DNA of 41,181 nucleotides from a bacterium. GTDB lineage: Bacteria > Planctomycetota > JADGBV01. Shown here piece after piece: positions 7,093 to 15,360 of the stretch; positions within the stretch are counted from its first letter, which is position 1, and each line of letters opens with the position of its first letter. The stretch spans positions 1-41,181 of the forward strand of contig JAHFOS010000018.1 of assembly GCA_023261545.1 (NCBI GenBank). The letters run 5' to 3'. A program made the position numbers and the translations under genes. Below the pieces are notes generated by a model that worked only from the letters and a program-made list of their open reading frames with translations, did not search any database and was not told the origin of the DNA.

Positions 7093-7926
7093 ATGGTCAA
7101 GCAAATCCTCTCCCGTCTCTTGTTCGCCGCGACCCTCGTCGCGTGCGGCGGCTGCTTCGCGAAAAATGCCGAGGGGCGCCGAGAGCTCAACATCATGCCG
7201 GAATCCATGCTGAACAAGCAAGCGAGCCTCGCCTACCAGGATCAGAAGAAGCAGGTGCCCATCTCCAAGGATATGAAATCGCGCGCCATCGTGATGCGCG
7301 TGGCCGACCGGCTTATCGCCCAGGCGAAGGCGCGCTATGGATCCTATTGCCAGGGCTTCCAGTGGGAGGTCGAACTTTTTGACGAACCCAAGACCGTGAA
7401 CGCCTACTGCATGCCGGGCGGCAAGATCGGCATCTACACGGGCATCCTCCCCGTCTGCAAGAACGAGGCGGCCCTGGCCGCCGTGATGGGCCATGAAATA
7501 TCCCATGCGCTTCTCAAACACGGCAACGAGCGCGTGAGCCAGCAGCTCGCCACCACGGGCCTGCTCCTCGGGGCGCAGGTCGGTATGGCCGCCAAGTCTT
7601 CGATGGACAAGAACGTCCAGCAGCTCGTTCTGGCCGGTGCGGGTATTGGCACCCAGGTCGGTTTGCTGGCCTTCTCGCGCGGCCATGAGAGCGAGGCCGA
7701 CCGCATGGGCCTCAAACTCCTGGCCACTTCGGGCTACGACCCCTCGGAAGGACCCAACCTTTGGCGGCGCATGAAGGAGCAGTCCGGAGGCAAGCATCCG
7801 CCGGTTCTGCTCTCCACCCACCCCAGCAATGACCAGCGCATCAAAGACCTCGAAGCGCTGCTGCCCGAGGTGCGGCCGCTCTACGAGCAGGCCCCCCAGA
7901 AATACGGGCTGGGCGATACGTTTTGA
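7093..7926 (+). CDS. M48-family zinc metalloprotease, probable lipoprotein
   Basis: A 277-residue periplasmic protease related to the catalytic domain of BepA/LoiP-type proteins. The N-terminus is a lipoprotein signal peptide with lipobox LVAC and Cys18. Catalytic HEISH lies at 134-138 (zinc ligands H134 and H138, base E135), and the third ligand E199 sits in the ExxxD motif of RGHESEADRMG. The segment NAYCMPGGKIGIYTGIL (103-119) before HExxH and the STHPSNDQR motif near the C-terminus are typical. There is no TPR tail, unlike BepA. Likely role: degrading misfolded outer-membrane proteins. A TATACT box at 7062-7067 may be the -10 of its promoter. Confidence 0.9.
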   Translation: MVKQILSRLLFAATLVACGGCFAKNAEGRRELNIMPESMLNKQASLAYQDQKKQVPISKDMKSRAIVMRVADRLIAQAKARYGSYCQGFQWEVELFDEPKTVNAYCMPGGKIGIYTGILPVCKNEAALAAVMGHEISHALLKHGNERVSQQLATTGLLLGAQVGMAAKSSMDKNVQQLVLAGAGIGTQVGLLAFSRGHESEADRMGLKLLATSGYDPSEGPNLWRRMKEQSGGKHPPVLLSTHPSNDQRIKDLEALLPEVRPLYEQAPQKYGLGDTF

Positions 7927-7975
7927 GAAGTTTCCCCGCCGCGCCTGCGTTTGACCGTGGCAGCGGTGTTTGAGA

Positions 7976-9178
7976 ATGCGTGAAATGAGCGCGCAGCAAG
8001 GGAAGGGCAACCCGGCCCGCAAGGACAGGGTCAGTGCGGGGACGGCGTACCAGAAACACCAGAGCTTCAGCGCGTTCCAGTCTCCCGCGCGCGATCTCGG
8101 CGGCGTCGTGGCGCGCTTGCGGCGTTTCGCCGCCGCGCCGGAGTCCCGCCCCGCCGACGCTTACCGCCGGGCTATTCTGGGGCGGGCGCTCAGAGACCTC
8201 CTGGAGCCTCCCACGGGCGAAGGTCCGCGCTTCGAGCTGCATCCCAACGTGCTGGAGGAGCTGGCACGGCTCGAGGACCAGGAATTCGCCCGCTACCTGT
8301 TTTACCGCTATCGCTACGAGGTTTTTCCCCAGACTCGCGAACTCGACGCGTATCCGCCCTGCCTGCAAGTCGAGCCCACCTCCAGTTGCAACTACCGCTG
8401 CGTCTTCTGCTACCAGACGGACTCCGAGTTCACCGGCCGCCAGCAGGGGCACATGGGCACCATGGCGCTGGACCTGTTCCAAAAGCTGGTGGACGAGGCC
8501 CAGGGCCACGTCGAGGCCCTCACCCTGGCCTCGCGCGGGGAGCCCACGGTGGCCAAGGAACTGCCCGCCATGCTGCGCTATCTCACCGGCAAGTTCCTGG
8601 CCGCCAAGATCAACACCAACGCCTCGCTGCTCACCGAGAAGCTTTGCCACGCTATCCTGGAAACCGGCCTGCAGACCGTGGTGTTCTCGGCGGACGCCGC
8701 CGCCGAGCCGCTCTACAGCGAGCTCAGGGTGAACGGCAGCCTGGAGCGGGTGCTGGAGCGCGTGCGCCTTTTCCATGATATCCGCGCCAAGCATTACCCC
8801 AAGAGCCGCACCATCACCCGCGTCTCCGGAGTGCAGGTGAGCAGTTCCCAGAGCATGGAATCCATGACGGAGTTGTGGGGCGACCTCGTGGATCAGGTGG
8901 CCTTCGTCAAATACAACCCCTGGGAGAACACCTACGAGCGGCCGCTGAGCGGAGAGGATCGGCCTTGCAGCGACCTGTGGCGGCGCATGTTCGTCTGGTG
9001 GGACGGCCGGGCCAATCCCTGCGACGTGGACTACAAGTCGCTGTTATCCGTGGGCCGGGCCGGCACGGGCGGCCTGCCCGCGCTCTGGCGTTCCGAGGCT
9101 TACGAGAAACTGAGATCCGCCCACGCCGGGGGTCGTCGCGCAGAGGTGCACCCCTGCCAGCGCTGCACGGTGGTGTAG
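7976..9178 (+). CDS. Radical SAM protein with SPASM-like C-terminal cysteines
   Basis: A 400-residue enzyme. The [4Fe-4S] cluster motif CNYRCVFC holds C138, C142 and C145, preceded by the strand PPCLQVEPTSS. A GEP-type motif (SRGEPTVAKEL) and strand AKINTNAS follow, as in radical SAM barrels. The C-terminal end has WDGRANPCDVDYKS and HPCQRCTV, which suggests an auxiliary cluster of the SPASM/twitch kind. The first 125 residues are an extension with no family I know. The start could be ATG 7976 or ATG 7985; no clear ribosome site separates them. No peptide precursor is obvious next to it. Its frame ends where the RsmB-like frame becomes recognisable. Confidence 0.85.
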   Translation: MREMSAQQGKGNPARKDRVSAGTAYQKHQSFSAFQSPARDLGGVVARLRRFAAAPESRPADAYRRAILGRALRDLLEPPTGEGPRFELHPNVLEELARLEDQEFARYLFYRYRYEVFPQTRELDAYPPCLQVEPTSSCNYRCVFCYQTDSEFTGRQQGHMGTMALDLFQKLVDEAQGHVEALTLASRGEPTVAKELPAMLRYLTGKFLAAKINTNASLLTEKLCHAILETGLQTVVFSADAAAEPLYSELRVNGSLERVLERVRLFHDIRAKHYPKSRTITRVSGVQVSSSQSMESMTELWGDLVDQVAFVKYNPWENTYERPLSGEDRPCSDLWRRMFVWWDGRANPCDVDYKSLLSVGRAGTGGLPALWRSEAYEKLRSAHAGGRRAEVHPCQRCTVV

Positions 9179-9264
9179 GGATTCAAGCCGCCGAGCAGCG
9201 TTCCGACCCGCGCCGGCAACTGCTCGACTTTTGGCTTGAAGCCGACAGCGGTCGCGGCCCGCTC

Positions 9265-10398
9265 TTGCCTCCGGACGGCTCGAAAAGCGGTACGCCCCCG
9301 TTTCTCGCCACCCGCCACCGTTTGCTCTGGGCCAGTTATTCTGGTCTGCAAGCGCGCGTCAGCGGCCTGCTGGCGCGGGGCTGGGACGCTACGCCGCGCG
9401 CCTGGCGTAGGGTGCTGATGCTGGCCGCCAGCGAGCTGGTATGGGAGCGCTTCGAGAAGCCTTACGGCGCGGTGAACGAGTGGGTGGAGATTGCGCGCGA
9501 GCACTTGGGTAAACCGGCCAGCTCTCTGGTGAATGGCGCTTTGCGCCGGCTCTGCCGCGAGGCGGAAGCAGCGCCCATTCCCCCGGAAGACCTGCTCCCG
9601 ACCGCATTAACGGAGGCCTGGAAAGGTTCTGGCCGGCCCGTTGGCGGTTTGGTCATGGCCCTGTCCCACCCTTATCGCGCCTTTTGGCACGAATTCACCC
9701 GGGAACCGGCCCAGGGACTTCCGGGCGAGCCCTGGGATTGGGAGGGCGGGCGTTGCTTGCGCCTGGAGCCGGGTTGTTCCCCGCAACGGGTGTTGGCGGA
9801 GCGCGCCGCGTCGGGATTCTTTCAAAACATTGCAGCCGCCCGCATCGCCCATGCCGTCTTCCGCCGCTTGGAGGGCCGTCCAATCCTCGACCTCTGCGCC
9901 GCTCCCGGGGGGAAAAGCCTGCAAATTGCGCGTCTGGCCGCTCTTGAAGGCCAACCTCTGGAGGTGACGGCTAGCGATGCTAACCCACGGCGTTTCAAGC
10001 TATTGGAATCTTCGCCACTGGTTTCGCGGCTTCCTGGCCTGCGCGTGGCGTCCCCGGCAGCCATCAAAGACCAGCGCTTTCCCTGCGTGCTGCTCGACGT
10101 GCCCTGCGGCAACTCGGGGGTGCTGGCCAAATCGCCGGAAGCGGTGCGGCACGCCTGGAAAGCGGGCGACACCTTCCGCGAGGTGCAGGAATCCCTCCTG
10201 GCGGAAGGCGCCGCAAGATTGACGGGACCGGGAGGGCTGTTGTTCTACGGCACTTGCAGCCTCTTTCCCGTGGAGAATGGGGATCGCGCGCGCGCCTTTG
10301 CTTTGGAGCGGCATTTCGAGATCGAGCATGAGGAACAACACTGGCCGGATGCGGAAGGACAGCATGGGGCCTACCTGGCCATCCTGCGCGCCCGGTGA
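9265..10398 (+). CDS. RsmB-like rRNA (cytosine-C5) methyltransferase, start uncertain
   Basis: Homology spans a NusB-like RNA-binding helical region (RVLMLAASELVWERF, YGAVNEWVEIAREHL, SLVNGALRRLCR) and a SAM-dependent m5C-methyltransferase domain. Motifs are the SAM-binding ILDLCAAPGGKSLQIA, motif IV LLDVPCGNSGVLAKSPE, and motif VI FYGTCSLFPVENGD with the presumed catalytic cysteine. The family acts on 16S rRNA C967 or similar sites. TTG 9265 is the first ATG/GTG/TTG in frame after the radical SAM gene, giving 377 residues. However, family-like sequence (RRQLLDFWLEADSGRGPLL) begins near 9205, so translation probably starts further upstream at a rare codon such as ATT 9181, or by coupling to the radical SAM stop. 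Confidence 0.82.
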   Translation: MPPDGSKSGTPPFLATRHRLLWASYSGLQARVSGLLARGWDATPRAWRRVLMLAASELVWERFEKPYGAVNEWVEIAREHLGKPASSLVNGALRRLCREAEAAPIPPEDLLPTALTEAWKGSGRPVGGLVMALSHPYRAFWHEFTREPAQGLPGEPWDWEGGRCLRLEPGCSPQRVLAERAASGFFQNIAAARIAHAVFRRLEGRPILDLCAAPGGKSLQIARLAALEGQPLEVTASDANPRRFKLLESSPLVSRLPGLRVASPAAIKDQRFPCVLLDVPCGNSGVLAKSPEAVRHAWKAGDTFREVQESLLAEGAARLTGPGGLLFYGTCSLFPVENGDRARAFALERHFEIEHEEQHWPDAEGQHGAYLAILRAR

Positions 10399-10425
10399 GC
10401 CCGAATCCGCGTGCAAGTCTTGATA

Positions 10426-10441
10426 TGTGAACTTTGTCACA
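10426..10441. promoter_or_regulatory. CRP/FNR-type palindromic operator
   Basis: TGTGA-N6-TCACA at 10426-10441 matches the classical CRP half-sites at all ten positions. It lies 15 bases upstream of the -35 box of the FecR-domain gene promoter, centred about 57 bases before the expected transcription start, where class I or II activators of this family can work. The regulator itself is not in the window. Confidence 0.55.
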
Positions 10442-10456
10442 ACGGCCTTGGCAATC

Positions 10457-10484
10457 TTGACATGCGACCTCCCAAGGCTAAATT
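10457..10484 (+). promoter_or_regulatory. Sigma-70-type promoter of the FecR-domain gene
   Basis: TTGACA at 10457-10462 and TAAATT at 10479-10484 are separated by 16 bases. The expected transcript start is near 10491, 30 bases before the ATG at 10521. Confidence 0.6.
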
Positions 10485-10520
10485 GCACGCTTGTCCTGTG
10501 GTTCTTGTTGGGGATTCGCT

Positions 10521-11303
10521 ATGAGCCGTATTTGGTTGCCGGGCTTCCTCCTGTTGATTTTTCTGCCCAGCGTTCAGGGAGCCGATGCCCCTGTCGGCAA
10601 GGTGGTCTCCACCAAGGGGGACGCGACCATCGCCCATGGCTTGGATCCCAAAAAGCCAGCGGCGGCCGGCGATCCGGTCTTCGAGAAGGACCGCATCAAG
10701 ACCGGAACGGACGGAGAAGTCGTGGTGGACATGAACGGTGCATCCAAGATCACCGTGGGCCCCGACAGTTACTTCAAGATCACTGGCACCCAGGACAAGA
10801 AGACGGAGTTGAACCTTTTCAGCGGCCAGGTGAAATGCAAGGTCAATAAGCTCGAAGACGGGTCTGCGTTCACGGTCAAGACCCCATCGGCTGTCGCCGG
10901 TGTGCGCGGCACCGAGTTCGAGACGCAGCTCGATTCCCAGATGAACACCCTGGTGGCCGTCGAGGAAGGCACGGTGTGGAACGCCGATCCGGAGCAGCCC
11001 GACAACGTCATGGTCGTCAACCAGGGCCAGTGCGGGTTGCTGCTTGCCACCGGCGACGCCATCAAGGGCAGCATCGAGCCCGGATCTTCCGTGTTGCAGT
11101 TGGCCCAGAAGATGATGGGGGAGATGCAGGACAAGGCCGTACAAAGCGCCCTGGGATCCATGGACGCGAAAATGGACGAAATGCGCGCCCAGAAGCTCCA
11201 GGAGCTTGAGGATCGCATCCAGCTCATCGAAAGCCGCTTGCAGTTCCTGCAGGCCGAGGCCGCCAAGAAGGATCTGCCCGAACCGCCCACCACGCCGCTC
11301 TGA
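10521..11303 (+). CDS. Exported FecR-domain protein
   Basis: A 260-residue protein with a signal peptide (MSRIWLPGFLLLIFLPSVQGA, cut near residue 20-22). A FecR-type beta domain follows: GKVVSTKGDATI, DRIKTGTDGEVVVDM, and the hallmark TPSAVAGVRGTEFE. The C-terminal quarter (about 195-250) is a charged helical region likely to form a coiled coil (MDEMRAQKLQELEDRIQLIE). It lacks a transmembrane anti-sigma segment, so it is more like the secreted FecR proteins that accompany envelope machinery than the TonB-linked FecR regulator. It has its own promoter with a CRP-like site and precedes the TPR-ExbB-ExbD operon. ATG 10521 was chosen because the signal peptide starts there. Confidence 0.82.
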   Translation: MSRIWLPGFLLLIFLPSVQGADAPVGKVVSTKGDATIAHGLDPKKPAAAGDPVFEKDRIKTGTDGEVVVDMNGASKITVGPDSYFKITGTQDKKTELNLFSGQVKCKVNKLEDGSAFTVKTPSAVAGVRGTEFETQLDSQMNTLVAVEEGTVWNADPEQPDNVMVVNQGQCGLLLATGDAIKGSIEPGSSVLQLAQKMMGEMQDKAVQSALGSMDAKMDEMRAQKLQELEDRIQLIESRLQFLQAEAAKKDLPEPPTTPL

Positions 11304-11341
11304 GCGGCGGAGGTATTTTAAAGTAGGGCGGGGGGGGCGCC

Positions 11342-11365
11342 CCGGTTCCTTTCCCGAAGGACCGG
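11342..11365. other. GC-rich hairpin between the FecR-domain gene and the TPR operon
   Basis: CCGG-T-TCCTT at 11342-11351 pairs with AAGGA-CCGG at 11357-11365 around a TCCCG loop, with one bulged T. Runs of eight G lie on both sides. There is no T-tract, so a rho-independent terminator is not well supported. Confidence 0.35.
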
Positions 11366-11442
11366 AGGGGGGGGAAGCCAAGACGTCAAGTGCTGTCGTC
11401 GGTTTTCGCCTTTTCCTGAAACCCGCGCGGCCAGCCGCCAGT

Positions 11443-11470
11443 TTGACGGCCAGTGAGATCCCCGTATACT
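11443..11470 (+). promoter_or_regulatory. Sigma-70-type promoter of the TPR-ExbB-ExbD operon
   Basis: TTGACG at 11443-11448 and TATACT at 11465-11470 are separated by 16 bases. A start near 11477 leaves a leader of about 20 bases before the TTG start codon at 11498. Confidence 0.6.
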
Positions 11471-11497
11471 CGCGGCGCTTTGTTGGCGGTCAAAGGA

Positions 11498-14400
11498 TTG
11501 ATCTACCTCGGGAAGAAGTGCGCCTCGGCGGCGGTGTTCTGGCTCATGGCTTTCACGCTTTCCTTGAGCGCTCAAACGCCCGAGGATCTCTACGATGGCG
11601 CCACGCTGCTCTTCAATAACGAGGAGTACGATCTCGCCGGCGCCGAGTACCGCAAAGTGCTGGCCGCCGCCTCCGGCAATAGCGACCTCGAGGGGCGCTG
11701 TGCTTTCCAGGTGGCCGAGTGCGCGTTCCAGCTCAAGCAGTATGAGGCCGCAGAGGAAGCCTTCCGCGCCTACCTGAAGCAGCACGCCGGTCACGGCAAA
11801 CACGCGGAAGGCCAGTTCCGCCTTTCCGAGAGCTGCTATTTCCTCAAGGATTTCGACGCCGCGGAAAAGAATTACGAGCGCTTCCTCGAGGAAAATCCCA
11901 AGCACGAGCTGGTTCCACTCGCCCTGTATGCCGCCGCCAGCGCCGCCCTCGAGGTCGGGCGTTTCGGGCCCGCCCGCGAGCGCTTCGCCAAACTGGTGGC
12001 AGAGTATCCGCAACATCCCAAGGCCGAGGAGGCGCTGTTCAACATCGGCTGGGTGAGCCTGCGCGAGCAGAAGTTCGCCGAGGCGCAAAAGGCGTTCCTC
12101 GATTTTTCCCAAAGCCACCCGCGCTCAAAGCTGCGGCCCGAGGCCTTGCTCAGAGCCGGGGACGCCGCCTTTCGCGCCGAGGGTTACGCCGCCGCCCTGC
12201 AGCACTACAACCAAGTGCTCTCCGATGGGGAAGGCGCCTTCGAGCGCGACGCCCACCAGGGCATCGCCTGGAGCTATTTCAAGCTCAAGGAGTACGAGAA
12301 GGCCGCCATTGGTTTCCTGAAACTCGCCCGCGTCCATAAAGAGGCCGAACCGCGCGCCCTGGCCTACTTCCAGGCGGTGCAGTCTTTTTACAACGCCGGG
12401 AAGCATGAGGAGGGGCTCCAGGCCGCGGACCGGCTCATCCAGGAGAGTCCCAAGAGCCCGCTGGTCGCGGACGCCTGGTATTGGAAGGGCGTGTTCCTGC
12501 GCGCCCTCGACAAGGGGGGCGAGGCCGCCGAGGCCTTCAACAAAGCGCTGGCGGCCGGCACCACCAAGACCACCTCCGCGGAGGTCCGCCAGGAACTCGC
12601 CGGGGTGTACTCGGCCAACAAGGAGTACGCCAAGGCCACCGCGGCGCTCGAACAGGCGCGGGCCGAGGCCAAGGAAGGCCGGGGGCTCAACCAGGTGCTC
12701 TATGATCTGGCGCGCAACTACCACCTCGCGGGGGAGGGCCAGAAAGCGGTGGCGACCAGCGAGGAGCTTCTGAAAACAGCCGGCGCCGATCCCGCCACGC
12801 TGCTGCTCACGCGTTTCAACCTGGGCGAGTACCTTTTTGCCCTCAAGGAATACGCGCGCGCCATGCCTTCCTACCAGACGGTGCTCGACGACAAGGAGAC
12901 CAGCGCGGACCTTCGGGCTGACGCCGCTTACCGCATGGGCTGGTGCCTGAAACTCCTCGGCAAACCCGAGCCGGCGCTAAAGGTTTTCGGAGCCATGGAC
13001 CTTTCCGAAAAAAGTCGCTACGGGCGCGAGGTGCGCTTCCTGATGGCCGGTCTCGAGGAAGTGATGAACCACCTGGACAAGGCGGAAGCCGGCTACCGCG
13101 AACTGCTTTCGAGCCGCGGCCCTTTCACGGCGGATGCCTACCTCGCCATCGCCCAACTGCTTTTCAAGGCCAAGCGCCACGGGGACCTCATCGCCCTGCT
13201 CGACGAGTTCCTGAAGGGGTTCCCGGGCCATGAGCGCGAAGCCAGCGCCCACTACCTGTTGGCCGAGGCGGCCTACGAAAGCGCGCAGCCCGAACTCGCC
13301 CTCGACCATTACACCCGGGCCATCGCACTGAAGGATCCCGCCGCGCGCGAGCGCGCCCTCTACGGACGCGCCTGGCTGTACTACAAGCGCGAGCGGCCGG
13401 CGGAGGCGATGGCGGACATCGAGGCGCTGTTCCAGGAATTTCCGCAGAGCAGCTTCAAGCTCTCCGCCCTGCAGCTCCAGGGCAGCCTGTTGCGCGCGCG
13501 CGGCGAGCCGGCGAAAGCCAAGGTGGTTTATGAAAAGGGCCTGGCCGCGGCCAAGCCTGAAGAGCGCGAGGAGCTGCTGTTGAGCCTGGCCGGCACCGAG
13601 GTGGACCTCAAGAATTTTCCGGCGGCGCTGGAATTCTACAGCCGCTTCATCCAGGAGTATCCGGCCAGCCGCCAGCTCGGGAGGGCTATCTACGAGAAGG
13701 GCTGGCTGCTGATGCAGATGGAGCGGCCCGAGGAAGCGGGGGCGGCTTTCCGCCTCTACGCCAAGAACTTCGAGAAGGGCGAGCTCATCTCCGACGCCGA
13801 GTTCGCGCTGGGGGAACTCGCCTATGGGCGCAAGGAGTACCGCCAGGCGCTGGAGCGTTACGCCGCCTGCCTCGGGGACGAGCGCTACAAGGATAAGGCG
13901 CTCTACAAGCTGGGGTGGAGCCATCACAGCCTCAACCAGTACGCCGAAGCGGCCGCGCACTTCGGCAGGCTGGTGGCGGAGTGTCCGGCCTCCGTCCTCA
14001 AGCTCGAATCCATGTATCGCCAGGGTCTGGCCGAACTCATGGGCGCGCGCTTCGACAAAGCCGCAGCGGCCCTTGAGGGCTACATGAAAACCGCCACGCG
14101 CTCCGACGCCTTCTACGGGGATTCGCTCATCAACCTGGCGCGCATGTACGAGAAGCTGGCCAAACCCGACCTGGCGCGCGCCCGCTACGAGGATTACCTG
14201 GGCATGTTCCCGGAAGGGACCGAGCGCACCGAAGCCGAATACAGCGTGGGTCGGTTGCACCTTGAGGCGCGCGAGTACGCCAAGGCCGCTGAACGCTTCG
14301 AGCGCGCGAGCGCCGACAAGACGCACCCGCGCGCGCTGGAGGCGCTGTTCTTCCTCGGCGAGTCCTGGTTCCAACTGGGGAAACACGATGAGGCCGTGAA

Positions 14401-14596
14401 GGCGTACTTGAAGACCCTGCTCTACAAGGACGGGAAAGTCTGGCAGGCGCGCAGCCTGTACCGCATCGCCCAAAGCTACACGGCCCAGGCCAAGTCCGAC
14501 AAGGCCGCGAAATACCTGCGCAAACTGGTGGACGAATTCCCCGACACCGAGGAAGCCAAAAAGGCCGCCTCCGAGCTGGCCCAAGCAGAAAAATGA
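11498..14596 (+). CDS. Large exported tetratricopeptide-repeat protein
   Basis: About 1032 residues, almost wholly TPR units of the TolA-binding/YbgF and BamD kind, with recurrent A-x-F-x-x-G-x-x-Y/F-x-x-A-x-x-x-Y/F patterns and the linking motif EYP/EFPxS (for example LVAEYPQHPKAEEALFNIGW). The N-terminus (LGKK, then ASAAVFWLMAFTLSLSAQ) reads as a signal peptide when translation begins at TTG 11498, which directly follows AAAGGA; ATG 11546 is the alternative. It overlaps the exbB-like gene by ATGA. Together with ExbB and ExbD this suggests a periplasmic scaffold coupled to a proton-driven inner-membrane motor, analogous to but much longer than the CpoB/YbgF partner of TolQRA. No TolB or Pal is in the window. 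Confidence 0.85.
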   Translation: MIYLGKKCASAAVFWLMAFTLSLSAQTPEDLYDGATLLFNNEEYDLAGAEYRKVLAAASGNSDLEGRCAFQVAECAFQLKQYEAAEEAFRAYLKQHAGHGKHAEGQFRLSESCYFLKDFDAAEKNYERFLEENPKHELVPLALYAAASAALEVGRFGPARERFAKLVAEYPQHPKAEEALFNIGWVSLREQKFAEAQKAFLDFSQSHPRSKLRPEALLRAGDAAFRAEGYAAALQHYNQVLSDGEGAFERDAHQGIAWSYFKLKEYEKAAIGFLKLARVHKEAEPRALAYFQAVQSFYNAGKHEEGLQAADRLIQESPKSPLVADAWYWKGVFLRALDKGGEAAEAFNKALAAGTTKTTSAEVRQELAGVYSANKEYAKATAALEQARAEAKEGRGLNQVLYDLARNYHLAGEGQKAVATSEELLKTAGADPATLLLTRFNLGEYLFALKEYARAMPSYQTVLDDKETSADLRADAAYRMGWCLKLLGKPEPALKVFGAMDLSEKSRYGREVRFLMAGLEEVMNHLDKAEAGYRELLSSRGPFTADAYLAIAQLLFKAKRHGDLIALLDEFLKGFPGHEREASAHYLLAEAAYESAQPELALDHYTRAIALKDPAARERALYGRAWLYYKRERPAEAMADIEALFQEFPQSSFKLSALQLQGSLLRARGEPAKAKVVYEKGLAAAKPEEREELLLSLAGTEVDLKNFPAALEFYSRFIQEYPASRQLGRAIYEKGWLLMQMERPEEAGAAFRLYAKNFEKGELISDAEFALGELAYGRKEYRQALERYAACLGDERYKDKALYKLGWSHHSLNQYAEAAAHFGRLVAECPASVLKLESMYRQGLAELMGARFDKAAAALEGYMKTATRSDAFYGDSLINLARMYEKLAKPDLARARYEDYLGMFPEGTERTEAEYSVGRLHLEAREYAKAAERFERASADKTHPRALEALFFLGESWFQLGKHDEAVKAYLKTLLYKDGKVWQARSLYRIAQSYTAQAKSDKAAKYLRKLVDEFPDTEEAKKAASELAQAEK

Positions 14597-15360
14597 TAAC
14601 CCACATCTTTTGTTCCCCCATCCTAAAGTCCTCCGCGCGCGGCGCGCTGGCCTGGGCGGGTCTTGCCGCAGCCGCCAGTGCCGTCGAGGTGAACGGGACT
14701 TCGCAATCGCTCATCATCAAGGGGTCGTTCTGGGACATCTTCGCCAGCGGCGGGCCGGTCATGTATCCGCTGCTCTTGTGCTCGCTGGTGGCCATGGCTT
14801 ACGCCCTGGAGCGCTTCATGGCCTTGCGCCGCGCGAAGATCATCCCCGAAGAACTGCGCGGCGCCCTGGAGGCCGCGCTGGAGAAAGTGCCCGATGGCGC
14901 GGGGCGCGTCGCCTTGGCCGGCCGCTTCAAAGGGGGCGCCACCCCAGGGGAAAAGCTCGTGGCGCGCTTCCTCATCCGGCAGGATTACGACAACGCCCGC
15001 GATATGGAGCAAATCCTCCAGGAGTACACGGATGCGATGCTCTATGAACTGCACCGCAACATCAAGCCGCTGGCGGTGATCACCCAGGCCAGCCCGCTGC
15101 TCGGCCTGCTCGGCTCGGTGCATGGCATGATCCTGGCTTTCAATGCCGTGGGCGTGCATGGCTTCGGCAAGCCCGAGATCCTGGCCAACGGCATGGCCAC
15201 GGCCCTGTTCACCACTTTTTTCGGCCTCGCCATCGCCATCCCGTCCGCCTTTTTCCACCATCACCTGAAGGAGAAGGCCACGCGCCTCGCTCTGGACCTC
15301 TACAACACCGTGCATGAACTCGGGCTGGCGCTGGTGGCGGCCAGCAAAGGGCGCGGGTGA
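14593..15360 (+). CDS. MotA/TolQ/ExbB proton-channel family protein
   Basis: A 255-residue inner-membrane protein. An N-terminal hydrophobic stretch (13-31) may be a signal peptide or extra helix. The three family helices lie near 55-75 (PVMYPLLLCSLVAMAYALERF), 158-183 (with the conserved ASPLLGLLGSVHGMILAF) and 199-222 (GMATALFTTFFGLAIAIPSAF). ExbB/TolQ pentamers form the proton-motive stator around an ExbD/TolR dimer. It starts at ATG 14593 overlapping the TPR stop, and its stop overlaps the exbD-like GTG start by GTGA, so the three genes are one translationally coupled unit. Confidence 0.9.
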   Translation: MITHIFCSPILKSSARGALAWAGLAAAASAVEVNGTSQSLIIKGSFWDIFASGGPVMYPLLLCSLVAMAYALERFMALRRAKIIPEELRGALEAALEKVPDGAGRVALAGRFKGGATPGEKLVARFLIRQDYDNARDMEQILQEYTDAMLYELHRNIKPLAVITQASPLLGLLGSVHGMILAFNAVGVHGFGKPEILANGMATALFTTFFGLAIAIPSAFFHHHLKEKATRLALDLYNTVHELGLALVAASKGRG

